A DNA stretch of 64,000 nucleotides from UBA2108 sp002713215 (lineage in GTDB: Bacteria > Bacteroidota > Bacteroidia > Flavobacteriales_G > Salibacteraceae): assembly GCA_937891015.1 (NCBI GenBank), contig CALAPY010000008.1, positions 1 to 64,000 on the forward strand, given 5' to 3'. The first letter of the stretch is position 1; the number at the start of each line of letters is the position of its first letter. Both the position numbers and the translations under genes were made by a program. Under the pieces are notes generated by a model that made no database searches, was not told the origin of the DNA, and saw only the letters and a list, made by a program, of their open reading frames with translations. Shown here one piece after another: positions 9,470-18,209 of the stretch.

Positions 9470-9538
9470 GCCAACAATACATACTAAATTGTAGCATACC
9501 GTGGGATGCTACGCTTCACATACCAAACGTTAATATGC
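9470..9538 (+). repeat. attC-like site, compact
   Basis: R'' GCCAAC (9470-9475) and R' GTTAATATGC (9529-9538) flank a perfect 7-base inner stem GTAGCAT (9491-9497) / ATGCTAC (9506-9512). The total of 69 bases is typical for an attC site. The ATG of the next gene (9535) lies inside R'. Confidence 0.55.
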
Positions 9539-9999
9539 GATTAAACATTACACTGATTCTAATTATCCTGAGTGGAAATGTAGTTTGGGGCCAAAACATA
9601 TACTTGCTTAAGGGAAATGATACAATTACCAATAAAGAAGTTAATATCCAAATCACTTTAATCGAATCAAACTCGAGGACTGCGTTAACCATAGGAAAAA
9701 ATGATTTCACCAGAATCAATCCCAAGAGTTGCATTGGAACGGAAATCGTATATAAAGGTGACACGATTATTTTTAACCAGGTAATAGAATCCGCCCCAAA
9801 TACGTCCCCAGTTTTAATTGACGCAATGAAGAGCATGGATTCCGATTATGAAAAAATTCTTCAAAGAGACTGGGCGGTAATAATTGACAGAATACCTGTT
9901 TCAAATAGAATATTATTAAAAGAAGATCACTCGGATGTTAAAGATGGTGTAGAAATTATTGCAATGATTACCGATCGGCTTTCCTGGGTTTATTTATAA
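9535..9999 (+). CDS. Secreted protein of unknown function (cassette gene)
   Basis: 154 residues with the signal peptide MRLNITLILIILSGNVVWGQ. The mature part has a single Cys and no motif I recognise. The start codon is embedded in the R' arm of the preceding attC-like site, which fixes the cassette border. The opposite strand is also open here (9516-9836) but has no signal peptide or coding look. Confidence 0.5.
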   Translation: MRLNITLILIILSGNVVWGQNIYLLKGNDTITNKEVNIQITLIESNSRTALTIGKNDFTRINPKSCIGTEIVYKGDTIIFNQVIESAPNTSPVLIDAMKSMDSDYEKILQRDWAVIIDRIPVSNRILLKEDHSDVKDGVEIIAMITDRLSWVYL

Positions 10000-10023
10000 A
10001 AGCAATAATACCTTGGCAAAGAC

Positions 10024-10180
10024 ACTAATAATTAACCACTTACAATAGTCTGGTTTTAAATTGGAAAGCCGGTCAAACCAAATGAATAAATCGGAATCTG
10101 CTTGTTGGGTGAACTAGCTATTGTTTACATTTGAAAGGAAATGTCTCGAATAAACTTTAGAATTAACCCTAAGTTTAACC
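10024..10180 (+). repeat. Decayed attC-like remnant with promoter-like boxes
   Basis: The gap between 10000 and 10228 holds scraps of the array repeats: CTTACAATAGT (also at 8826) and CATTTGAAAGGAAATG..CTCGAATAAAC (compare GTAAATTTGAAACGATATG..CTCGAATAAAC at 56628). TTG (10105-10107), 18 bases, then TACATTTG (10126-10133) fits the Bacteroidota promoter pattern TTG-N17-23-TAnnTTTG and could drive the downstream T9SS gene. Confidence 0.4.
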
Positions 10181-10228
10181 AGTGAGCAAACATTAAAACG
10201 AAAACACTAATTAATAAATTCTACCCCT

Positions 10229-11059
10229 ATGAAACAGATTTACATTTTAACGATACTTTCACTTTTTACCTGTGCTAATGTCAGTGCACAATCAACAGAA
10301 GATTTTGAAACAGAAACGGTTAACGCAACCTCTTTTACGGACAATGGACAGTCTTTTACCATAGGAAGCATAGCACCGGGAGATACCTGTGAAATAGCCA
10401 CCTTTAGCGGTGCCGGATGGAATGGCACCAAAGCCGATGAAAAATACATTGATAACTCAATTTCTGACTCGGACTATGATGGCGCCTCTTATTTTATCAG
10501 TACAACAGACGGAAAAAACTTTGTGGTTAAAAGCCTGTATCTTTTTGTGTCTACCACTGACATACACAATCCAACAAGTACAACCCTAACGATTGAAGGA
10601 AAGAAAAAAGGAGCCAGCGTTTTCACGATAACAAAGGATACAGGCTTCTCGAATGTAGAAACCTTAACTCCTAATAACGGTTATACCTTTATTGACTTTT
10701 CCAGTGAAGGAGGTACCGACAATTCAAATAAAGACATAGATGAGCTAATTTTTACTACAACCAATAGTGCGGATTATTTGGCCTTAGATGCCTTTACATG
10801 GGATGTTTCAAAAACCTCATCAACTTACGATGTTAAAGCCAGCGGAACGTTGAAATTCTTCCCGAACCCTACAAAGGAATTTATTCAGGTTTCAGGGTTG
10901 ACCGCAATAGAAAACTACAAAATTTACAACATTCTTGGTACTGAAATGGACAATGGAATGGTATCCGATAATGAAAAAATTGAAGTAAAAAACCTCCCCA
11001 ATGGAGTATACTTTTTGAAGTTCGAAAACGGAAATACATTAAGGTTTATAAAAGAATAA
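10229..11059 (+). CDS. T9SS-secreted protein with C-terminal sorting domain
   Basis: 276 residues. The signal peptide MKQIYILTILSLFTCANVSAQ is followed by a beta-rich domain (about 25-195) and a type A type-IX-secretion sorting domain (about 205-276). The latter shows the hallmarks FFPNPTKEFIQV, YKIYNILGTEM, VKNLPNGVYFLKF and the basic end RFIKE. Such proteins cross the outer membrane through T9SS and are anchored or released after removal of this domain. The cargo domain is not recognised; it may be a carbohydrate-binding-like beta-sandwich. No partner gene is adjacent. Confidence 0.8.
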   Translation: MKQIYILTILSLFTCANVSAQSTEDFETETVNATSFTDNGQSFTIGSIAPGDTCEIATFSGAGWNGTKADEKYIDNSISDSDYDGASYFISTTDGKNFVVKSLYLFVSTTDIHNPTSTTLTIEGKKKGASVFTITKDTGFSNVETLTPNNGYTFIDFSSEGGTDNSNKDIDELIFTTTNSADYLALDAFTWDVSKTSSTYDVKASGTLKFFPNPTKEFIQVSGLTAIENYKIYNILGTEMDNGMVSDNEKIEVKNLPNGVYFLKFENGNTLRFIKE

Positions 11060-11205
11060 ACCAAAGAAACTATTATTAACAAGGCTTATAACGATGATTG
11101 CTAAGGGATAAGCAAAAAATTAGCGATTATTTGTTATTCTACTTCTGGATTAAAAGTATAGGAGTCTTTAATCCATTACTTTTCATATTCCAAATGTTGA
11201 GTACA

Positions 11206-12669
11206 ATGAAAATACCAAACAAAATACGCTGGACAATTGCAATACTGACATTCTTGTTCATAGGTTGTTCAACGAACACAAAAGAGGAAGAAACCAACAC
11301 ACAAGAGGAGAGAAAGAATATTCCGGTAAACTCATTGGAGGATGTGCTGACAAACCTTGCACCAATAACAAAGACATTTGAAATCAATCCAACCGAGGAA
11401 TCTATGTTGACCGGAGATAAAGGGACGGCGATTTACATTCCCAAAAATGCTTTCCAATTCGCAGATGGTACAACACCTGTTGGAAAAGTAAATATTGAGC
11501 TCAAAGAATGTTACTCTCTAACAGATATGATTGCGGAGAATATGAATACCTCATCAGGACAACGTATCTTGGAGACAGGAGGTATGATTTACTTCAACGC
11601 CACCACCGAAGGAAAACAACTATCCGTTAAAGACGGGAAAGCTTTTGTAATTGGATTTCCTAAGGACGGTGGGACAAAAGAAATGGGCTTGTTCTATGAC
11701 GTTGCAATAAATGATACTTCCTCCACATGGGTTCCTGATTATAAAATGTACGAGGCCGAGGCACTCCAAAATAATCAAGCAGACACAACATCAAGTGACA
11801 TGGTTGAAGGGGCCAATGTCGAATATCCAATTGAAATGACAGACGATCTCTATGATTACACTCTCTCCGCTTTGCTCTGGACATCAACTTTTTGGGATTT
11901 AATGCTTGTTGGGGAAAATAGAAATATCTTGGATTTCATAAGAGACCCAGCGAATGTTAATGGTGAAATGGCAAGAGAGCTTTATGATAATGGTTGGAAT
12001 GTATATTATGAAATCAAGATCGACAAAAATGGTAACATGACGGATTTTCAAATAGATCCTCATCCATATCATTTAGATGATAAACCGGCTAATTCTGAAC
12101 AAGCATGTAAAACAGTCTTAAACCTTTTGAAGTCTGCACCTGCATTTGATTTAAGTACATCTAAAGACGGAATCAGACAAGATTGGGACTACTCACTTGG
12201 AGTTGGTGGCAATCGTGCAATCAATTGGGATAGGTTTAAGGCAAAATTCCGAGGTCAGTTCTCAGCCTATAAGGATAAAGCAGTTCAACAAATGGACAGT
12301 ACAGCTTTGGACTATTATATGTTCTCCGCAACTAAAATGGGCTGGATAAATTGCGACAGGTTTTGGGACATAGATGAGGAAGAGAAAATTGACTTCTTTG
12401 TAACAACGCAAACGCCAAAAAACATCAAAGTTCAAATTATCTTTAAGGACATTAACAGTATTATGACTGGGACAAATAAAGAAGGGCGAATCGTTTTCAA
12501 TAATGTTCCACTCGGCAGACAAATAAAAGTGATAGGCATAAGCTATACTAATGGCAAACCAACAATGGGAGTGGCGCAGACAACAATTGACAAAGATGGT
12601 TTCGAGTTGACCGCCTTTAATGAGTTCTCACTTGACGATCTGGAGAAAGAATTAAATAGAAAAAATTAA
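11206..12669 (+). CDS. Lipoprotein with N-terminal beta domain, unknown role
   Basis: 487 residues from the ATG at 11206. An upstream TTG (11098) would add 36 residues ahead of the signal, so 11206 is preferred. The signal ends in a lipobox (FLFIGC, Cys about residue 20), so it is lipid-anchored in the cell envelope. Residues about 65-190 carry the pattern GTAIYIPKNAF, then GKVNIELKE, then LETGGMIYFNA, a beta-sandwich seen in many Bacteroidota surface lipoproteins. The rest is unrecognised, with a final beta domain (about 385-475). No operon partner is evident. Confidence 0.6.
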   Translation: MKIPNKIRWTIAILTFLFIGCSTNTKEEETNTQEERKNIPVNSLEDVLTNLAPITKTFEINPTEESMLTGDKGTAIYIPKNAFQFADGTTPVGKVNIELKECYSLTDMIAENMNTSSGQRILETGGMIYFNATTEGKQLSVKDGKAFVIGFPKDGGTKEMGLFYDVAINDTSSTWVPDYKMYEAEALQNNQADTTSSDMVEGANVEYPIEMTDDLYDYTLSALLWTSTFWDLMLVGENRNILDFIRDPANVNGEMARELYDNGWNVYYEIKIDKNGNMTDFQIDPHPYHLDDKPANSEQACKTVLNLLKSAPAFDLSTSKDGIRQDWDYSLGVGGNRAINWDRFKAKFRGQFSAYKDKAVQQMDSTALDYYMFSATKMGWINCDRFWDIDEEEKIDFFVTTQTPKNIKVQIIFKDINSIMTGTNKEGRIVFNNVPLGRQIKVIGISYTNGKPTMGVAQTTIDKDGFELTAFNEFSLDDLEKELNRKN

Positions 12670-12812
12670 AAATTGTTGAACTAATATAGGATAAACCGTT
12701 TTGAAGCCATTCAATCAAACGTAACAGAAACAGATATTTGGCTAATCTTCCAAAAATTGCATGTACGTACTTACCTTAGTGGTATATTACTAACAATTCT
12801 ATAATCCAAATT

Positions 12813-13898
12813 ATGCAACGAACAATTATCATTTTTCTTTCAATATGTACTCTAACATTGGCTTCTATAGCCCAGGACAATGCAAAAAAGGCGTACGAAA
12901 TTGGGCTACAGGCCATAGAAATTATGGATCAGGGCAAGTACGATGAATCCATTGAACTATTAAAAAAGAGCAAGAAACTTGATCCCGATAATTACCTGTA
13001 CCCCTATGAAATTGGATATGCTTATTTTTTAAAGAAAGATCCTAAAAATGCCATTAAGACACTTCATAAGGTAATTAAAATGGAGGGCTGTAATGACCAA
13101 TCATTCACCTTGCTTGGTAATATTTATGATATAGAAGGAGATCCCGATAAAGCCATAGAAATCTATAATCTCGGCTTAGGCAGATTTCCCAACTCTGGAA
13201 GGTTGCATTTTGAATCGGGGAATGTACTTGAAGTATTAAAAGAATATGAGAAAGCCTTAGCAATGTGGGAAACAGGTATCGAGAAAGAGCCAATCTACCC
13301 TTCGAACTACTACACAACCACGATATATTACAGTAAGTACACCAAAGAAAGAATATGGGGCGTTTTATATGGAGAAGCTTTTATGAATATTGAGAGGGGT
13401 TCTAAACGAACCGAAAAAATCTCTAAAACACTTTACGATGCCTATTTAAAATCTATAAACATAGAATCGGATAGCTCTGTGAATATAAGTTTCAGTAAAA
13501 ACATGACCATGAGTCTTCCAACTGAAGGTGAGAAACTTAAATTGCCTTTTTCAATGTCTTATGAATTAACAATGTCAGTAGCCTCTGTATCCGCAATGGA
13601 AGATGGTAAAGTTGAAATTGGTTCTCTACACAAGATTAGAAAGTCGTTTATTGAAATGTGGTTTGATAAAAAACACAATGAGGTATATCCGAATTTAATA
13701 TTTGACTGGCATAAAAAACTAATTGATTTAGGTCACTTCGAAGCCTACAACTATTGGCTTTTCAGTAAGGGAAATGAAACGGAATTCAATTCGTGGTTAG
13801 AAGGGAATCAATCCAAATTTGATGACTTCATTTCCTGGTATACGGAGAATCCGCTTCAAATTAGTACTGAGTCCTACTTCCATAGAAACAAAATGTAA
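12813..13898 (+). CDS. Secreted TPR-repeat protein
   Basis: 361 residues with the signal peptide MQRTIIIFLSICTLTLASIAQ. Residues about 25-165 form roughly four tetratricopeptide repeats (for example YEIGYAYFLKKDPKNAIKTL and LLGNIYDIEGDPDKAIEIYN). The C-terminal 200 residues form an unrecognised domain. TPR proteins scaffold protein-protein contacts; the partner is unknown. It stands alone, with an AT-rich gap on each side. Confidence 0.7.
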   Translation: MQRTIIIFLSICTLTLASIAQDNAKKAYEIGLQAIEIMDQGKYDESIELLKKSKKLDPDNYLYPYEIGYAYFLKKDPKNAIKTLHKVIKMEGCNDQSFTLLGNIYDIEGDPDKAIEIYNLGLGRFPNSGRLHFESGNVLEVLKEYEKALAMWETGIEKEPIYPSNYYTTTIYYSKYTKERIWGVLYGEAFMNIERGSKRTEKISKTLYDAYLKSINIESDSSVNISFSKNMTMSLPTEGEKLKLPFSMSYELTMSVASVSAMEDGKVEIGSLHKIRKSFIEMWFDKKHNEVYPNLIFDWHKKLIDLGHFEAYNYWLFSKGNETEFNSWLEGNQSKFDDFISWYTENPLQISTESYFHRNKM

Positions 13899-14067
13899 AA
13901 CTGTGGGTGTGAAATAATAAAACATTAAAAATCACTCCCGCAGAATTGATTTTAGTGGTTTTATAAAAATACCCTGAACTAAATTTCCCATTCTTTGAAC
14001 CTTTTCTTCCAGCCTTTGGATAACCGCCGGGGCAACTTTGCATTGTTAAACTTTAAAACTATTTATT

Positions 14068-14643
14068 ATGAAAACAATGTATAGAACAACTTTAATCGCA
14101 TTTGCCTTACTTACGGTTTCATTTGCGATGGCACAGAAAACACAGTCTTTTACCATTACAAGGGTAATAAATACCTCTGCAGATAAGGTATGGGCCGTAG
14201 TTGGTGAACAATATGGTGACATTGCAAAATCTCACCCCATTCTTTCCGGATCACATTATGTTGAAGGAACTCCAATGTCCGGAGAAGGATGTGTACGAGT
14301 TTGTAACATGAATGATAATGGCAGCAAATACACCAAAGAAAAAATGGTGAACTACAACCCAAAGGAAATGTCTTTTAAAGCGCAGATTGACGAAGTAGGT
14401 GGACTACCCCTTGAAACCGGAATAAGCTATATGATTTACAATGTTGATCCAATTGACGAAAGCAGCTGCAAAATTACACTCACCATGGTATACCGCACAA
14501 GCCCTGCCTTTATGGGAAAAATGGTAAAAGGAAAATTCAAGAAAAATATTAATAATTATGCCATTGCCATTCAACACCACACGTTAACCGGTGAGGACGT
14601 AAACCCAGACAATTTTAAACAGATCAAAAAACAATACCTGTAA
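14068..14643 (+). CDS. SRPBCC-family (polyketide cyclase-like) protein with signal peptide
   Basis: 191 residues. The signal peptide MKTMYRTTLIAFALLTVSFAMAQ is followed by a START/Bet-v1-like (SRPBCC) domain: FTITRVINTSADKVWAVV, then GCVRVCNM, then a C-terminal helix. These helix-grip folds bind hydrophobic ligands. The stop overlaps the start of the SDR gene by one base (TAATG), so the two are translationally coupled and probably act on the same small molecule. The presence of a signal peptide on this family is notable. Confidence 0.7.
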   Translation: MKTMYRTTLIAFALLTVSFAMAQKTQSFTITRVINTSADKVWAVVGEQYGDIAKSHPILSGSHYVEGTPMSGEGCVRVCNMNDNGSKYTKEKMVNYNPKEMSFKAQIDEVGGLPLETGISYMIYNVDPIDESSCKITLTMVYRTSPAFMGKMVKGKFKKNINNYAIAIQHHTLTGEDVNPDNFKQIKKQYL

Positions 14644-15677
14644 TGATGGAACACAAGGTTAAAAACGCTTCAATAATACTTACAGGAGCTAATGGCAGAA
14701 TAGGACTAGAAACTGTAAAACAGCTTATCAAGCTAAGTCCTAAAAGAATTGTTTTAGCCTGTAGAACAATTGAAAAAGCTACGGAGGCCATCAAGAAAAT
14801 TGAAAAATCGGCCGTTAAACTTGAGCCATTTGGAGGTTTTGATATGAACAACAGGGATTCAATTGCAAATGCAGTAGCAGGGTTACCCGAAAAGGAGAAA
14901 TTCGACATAGTTTTCCTGCAATCTGGAGGAATGGTGGTTGCTGATGATTTTCAATTTATAAATGCCAATGGTAAAAAAATAGAACGGACCATATATCAAA
15001 ACGTATTTGGCGGATATAACACCGTTTTAGAATTAAAAAAACAAGGTCTGTTGGCAGATAACGCCAGAATTGTATTTGCTGGTGGCGAGGGTGCCCGAGG
15101 TATCAAAGGCATGATTAAAAAGCCGGAATTTAAACACCCTGAAGAGATCAATCAATATATTTATTCCGGGAATGGCAGTTACAATGACCTTAACGCTATT
15201 GGTGTTTCCAAATTTATGAGTGCCCTGTTGGTTCAAAAATTAGCAGTCCTGGATAAGCAGCATACTTATGTTTGGTTTTCTCCAGGATTAACAGCCGGAA
15301 CTAAAGGCTTAATTAATGTTCCACAACCGAAAAGATTTGTAATGGAAAAGGTTGGTTTTCCAATGATACAGCTATTCGGGTTGGCACAAAACCCAAGGCT
15401 TGCTGCAAAAAAATATGCTGACTGCCTCGATGGTAAATATGGCAAGAATGGTGACTTAATTGGAGCTCCGGAAGGAAAGGCATTGGGAAAACTGGTCGAC
15501 CAAAAACCAATGAATAAAGGACTCACCAATCGTCAGTTTAGAGATACTTTTTGGAAAATAATCAAGGACAACTGTGGAGATATAAGTTTTAAACTAGTAA
15601 AATACCAGAGATTATTATTAGTCCGTCATTCCGTAAACGTAAACGAACCAAGCCACAAAGTGGGTTGTGTAAGTTAG
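14643..15677 (+). CDS. SDR-family oxidoreductase, atypical, with a run-on C-terminus
   Basis: 344 residues with an NAD(P)-binding Rossmann fold: TGANGRIG (14-21) matches the TGxxxGxG motif. At the usual YxxxK catalytic site the sequence is IGVSK (186-190): the Lys is kept but the Tyr is replaced by Ile, so it may not be a standard dehydrogenase. The last ~20 residues (from RHSVNVNE) are encoded by the start of a palindromic repeat (15623-15775), so the original C-terminus appears to have been replaced by repeat sequence. Coupled to the SRPBCC gene upstream; the substrate is unknown. Confidence 0.7.
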   Translation: MMEHKVKNASIILTGANGRIGLETVKQLIKLSPKRIVLACRTIEKATEAIKKIEKSAVKLEPFGGFDMNNRDSIANAVAGLPEKEKFDIVFLQSGGMVVADDFQFINANGKKIERTIYQNVFGGYNTVLELKKQGLLADNARIVFAGGEGARGIKGMIKKPEFKHPEEINQYIYSGNGSYNDLNAIGVSKFMSALLVQKLAVLDKQHTYVWFSPGLTAGTKGLINVPQPKRFVMEKVGFPMIQLFGLAQNPRLAAKKYADCLDGKYGKNGDLIGAPEGKALGKLVDQKPMNKGLTNRQFRDTFWKIIKDNCGDISFKLVKYQRLLLVRHSVNVNEPSHKVGCVS

Positions 15678-15775
15678 TTATACGGAATCTCTTTAATCCA
15701 TTATTGAGATTCCGCATAGAAGGTTCGTATCAATTTCGTCCCTCAATTGACTCACCTATTCTTGCGGAATGACGG
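15623..15775. repeat. Palindromic GTCATTCC element (MITE/REP-like)
   Basis: CCGTCATTCCG (15623-15633) and its perfect complement CGGAATGACGG (15765-15775) bound a 153-base element. Inside it lies a second hairpin: CGGAATCTC pairs with GAGATTCCG (about 15685-15715). The same GTCATTCC core forms the hairpin at 2009-2046. It encodes no protein and supplies the final codons and stop of the SDR gene. Confidence 0.6.
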
Positions 15776-15821
15776 AGTATCGTACAATCCCACCCACATT
15801 ATTGGTCAATAGTGCATAAAA

Positions 15822-15851
15822 AAACCTCCATAGCATACGCCATGGAGGTTT
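15822..15851. terminator. Bidirectional terminator
   Basis: AAACCTCCAT and ATGGAGGTTT form a perfect 10-base stem around a 10-base loop, with A-run on one side and T-run on the other. It separates the convergent SDR and AraC genes. Confidence 0.85.
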
Positions 15852-15871
15852 TTACGATTTAGTACAATCAA

Positions 15872-16792
15872 TTAATTCACCGGAATACATATATCTAAAA
15901 TAAACTTCCGCTCGGGGTGTTCGCGGTAGTCGTTGTAATAGATTTCATAAGGGTTCTGATCCGATATGGAATAGCCATTTTCATTCATCCAAATAAACGC
16001 ACTACTCCATGCCTTTTCGAATTCGTCCTGGCCAATTTCGAATCGGCTTACAATGGTTTTTCCTCCTTCGATTTGACTGTTTCCCACCTCGCCTTCAGGT
16101 TGAATTGCCTTATCGGTAATTAGACCTACACTCATTCGCACCTTGTCAGCATCGGTGGTTTTAAAACTGTCGTGATACACCGTTACCATTCGTGGGTTGT
16201 CACCGTCAAAAAATCCTTTTGGATTTCCCCATTGCATCAATCGCTCAAAGGCTGGGCCCAATTCATCTACCCCAAAACAGGTAATGTATGCCATTTCCAT
16301 TTTTTCCACTTGCTTTACTTCAACTTTTCCATTCATGTTTATCCATTTTTTAAGATTATCAATGCTGCGAACATATTCAGGATAATCCGGAGTTGTTTTG
16401 CCCGCCTTGCTCTTCGTTTTGCTCATCTTGCTAAACGAATAATTTTTCTGATTGTAGCTGCTGGGGCTTTGCCCAAAAACACGTTTAAACGCGCGGGTAA
16501 AAACCGCATTGCTGCTAAAGCCCAACTCAATAGCCAACGCACCAATATTAACATCGGGATTGTGCAGCAGGTAGTTTGCAGCCCGGTTGAGTCGCTGACG
16601 GGATATATAATCGTTTAATGTCTGCCCCACCAATGTTTTAAATATGCGATGAAAATGAAACGGAGAAAAATGAGCAATTCGGGCAATTTGATCCAAAGAC
16701 AGGTTTTCGTTCAAGTGTTGTTCTATATACTCAAACACTTTATTAATACGTTTAATATAGTCTGCCTGGGTGGAGTTTTGGGGTGCTTTCAA
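15872..16792 (-). CDS. AraC-family regulator with GyrI-like effector domain
   Basis: 306 residues. The N-terminal domain (about 8-110) is an AraC/XylS double helix-turn-helix (IARIAHFSPFHFHRIFK and IELGFSSNAVFTRAFKRVFG). A Lys/Ser-rich linker leads to a GyrI-like small-molecule-binding domain (about 150-305), ending YRDYREHPERKFILDICIPV-like. This Rob/SoxS-type architecture senses hydrophobic compounds and controls efflux or detoxification genes. It stands alone on the minus strand with its own promoter region. Confidence 0.88.
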   Translation of the reverse strand: MKAPQNSTQADYIKRINKVFEYIEQHLNENLSLDQIARIAHFSPFHFHRIFKTLVGQTLNDYISRQRLNRAANYLLHNPDVNIGALAIELGFSSNAVFTRAFKRVFGQSPSSYNQKNYSFSKMSKTKSKAGKTTPDYPEYVRSIDNLKKWINMNGKVEVKQVEKMEMAYITCFGVDELGPAFERLMQWGNPKGFFDGDNPRMVTVYHDSFKTTDADKVRMSVGLITDKAIQPEGEVGNSQIEGGKTIVSRFEIGQDEFEKAWSSAFIWMNENGYSISDQNPYEIYYNDYREHPERKFILDICIPVN

Positions 16793-16940
16793 GTCAATAG
16801 AATTTTGTCCAAACTAACTATTTTTTGGAATTTCAATTTTGCAATTCTTGCTAATTCTAACCTAAAAATCTTTTCTTTTTTGTCTGGAAGGATGACTAGT
16901 TTTACCAAATGACTTTACACGTTATCATAAATTTGAACCG

Positions 16941-17540
16941 GTGTTGAATAAATCTCTTATTGTGTTCGTAATGCTGCTGAGCTGCTCTTGTCGTAGCACC
17001 TTTACTGAAAAAGTAGTTTACAGTACCACCATTATTTCCAACGATGGTGATAAAAGGCTGTACGATTATTACATCAAGAAATATGGCGATACATTGGTAA
17101 TCGACTACCAACCCAATGGAGACATGAAAAGAACCCATTTAAACGGTTCGTTGAATTACCAATTGTACAAAGCCGAAGACGGAGCCGTATACTTCAATTA
17201 CCACAATTCAAACGTTGACACTTTTCCTTGTGTAGAATTCTCACTGGAAAGAATCTACATAAAGCAAACTGAGGATGAAGAAATAATTGGAGAAACCTGC
17301 AAATGCTTTGAAATTTTAGCGCTGGCTAAAAGTGATGGAGACAGCGTACTGCTTGAAGCCTGCTACCCCAAAAATAAACAGGATTTTTTCCTCAACCATA
17401 AACTCTATACAAGCTATCAGGATTACTACGTCCACGAACTATTTAAAAAGAATAAAACACCCTATTTCAAATACTACATTCATTATCCCGAGATTTCAAT
17501 TCAATACCATGGAGTGAAATTGAATAAAAAGAATGATTGA
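16941..17540 (+). CDS. Small lipoprotein of unknown function
   Basis: 199 residues, starting at GTG 16941 or TTG 16944; no ATG is available. The short signal ends in LLSCSC, a lipobox with adjacent Cys. The mature part has three further Cys (TFPC, ETCKC) and no motif I recognise. Divergent from the AraC-type regulator, with 148 bases between them, so it could be its target, but nothing in the sequence proves that. Confidence 0.5.
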   Translation: MLNKSLIVFVMLLSCSCRSTFTEKVVYSTTIISNDGDKRLYDYYIKKYGDTLVIDYQPNGDMKRTHLNGSLNYQLYKAEDGAVYFNYHNSNVDTFPCVEFSLERIYIKQTEDEEIIGETCKCFEILALAKSDGDSVLLEACYPKNKQDFFLNHKLYTSYQDYYVHELFKKNKTPYFKYYIHYPEISIQYHGVKLNKKND

Positions 17541-17598
17541 AAATTGCTAATGTCAACGGTAACCAATAAATGGGTGTATTGCTTAAATTTGGAAGGAC

Positions 17599-18148
17599 GT
17601 GTTAATCCTTAAAGAAAACCAATCCTTTTCCAAAGACAGTTACAAACTAATCGGTGCATTGGTAGTAGTCTTTGTTAGGACTTATTCCTTTATTTCTGGC
17701 AGGTTTTAAACCCATCGCATTACTGTCGGGATTAGCGATTCTAATTCTTTACGTAAGAAAAAGGGTGACCACCCTTGATCCAGATTCAAAAGAAATAAAA
17801 TACCATATTGAGGTATTTGGTATAGCGGTGCCATTCACCACAGAAGTCATTCGGCTTGATACCATTGATAAACTCTCGGTTAAATTCCTTATTGAAAACA
17901 CTTTAGTAACTGCAAGTAGATCAAACGTTCCTACAAGATTTGACATCAAAGAGTATTCTTTGGTTCTTAGTTTTTTAGGCAGTAAAAAGCCATTAAAAAT
18001 GAAGGTGTTTAATTCTTATGAAGAAGCTTTAAAACTGGGTGAAAAGATCTCGAAGGATTGGAACCTCAGATTGGTGGATTACATAAAAATACGTGATCAG
18101 AAAGCCAAAAAGAGAAGAATAGAAAGACAAAAAAGAGGCTTGCGGTAA
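17599..18148 (+). pseudogene. Small membrane protein gene broken by a frameshift
   Basis: From GTG 17599 one frame encodes VLILKENQSFSKDSYK and then a hydrophobic run LIGALVVVFV before running into a stop. From about base 17672 the adjacent frame continues smoothly with GLIPLFLAGFKPIALLSG and an intact ~150-residue C-terminal part ending in basic residues. Joined, they make a normal two-helix membrane protein of about 180 residues. The shift sits near GTTAGGAC (17674-17681). Either the gene is inactive or there is a sequence error. The 3' part alone could start only at a poor TTG (17672). Confidence 0.55.
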
Positions 18149-18209
18149 AACCCTCCCCGATTCAAAATTGCCAGTCTTGTTTTAAGTTTGATGAGTAATA
18201 CCTTATACC

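Noticed and set aside
9516..9836. Minus-strand ORF opposite the secreted cassette gene
   Set aside because: The plus-strand frame has a signal peptide and starts in R'; the minus frame crosses the attC-like arm and has no domain.
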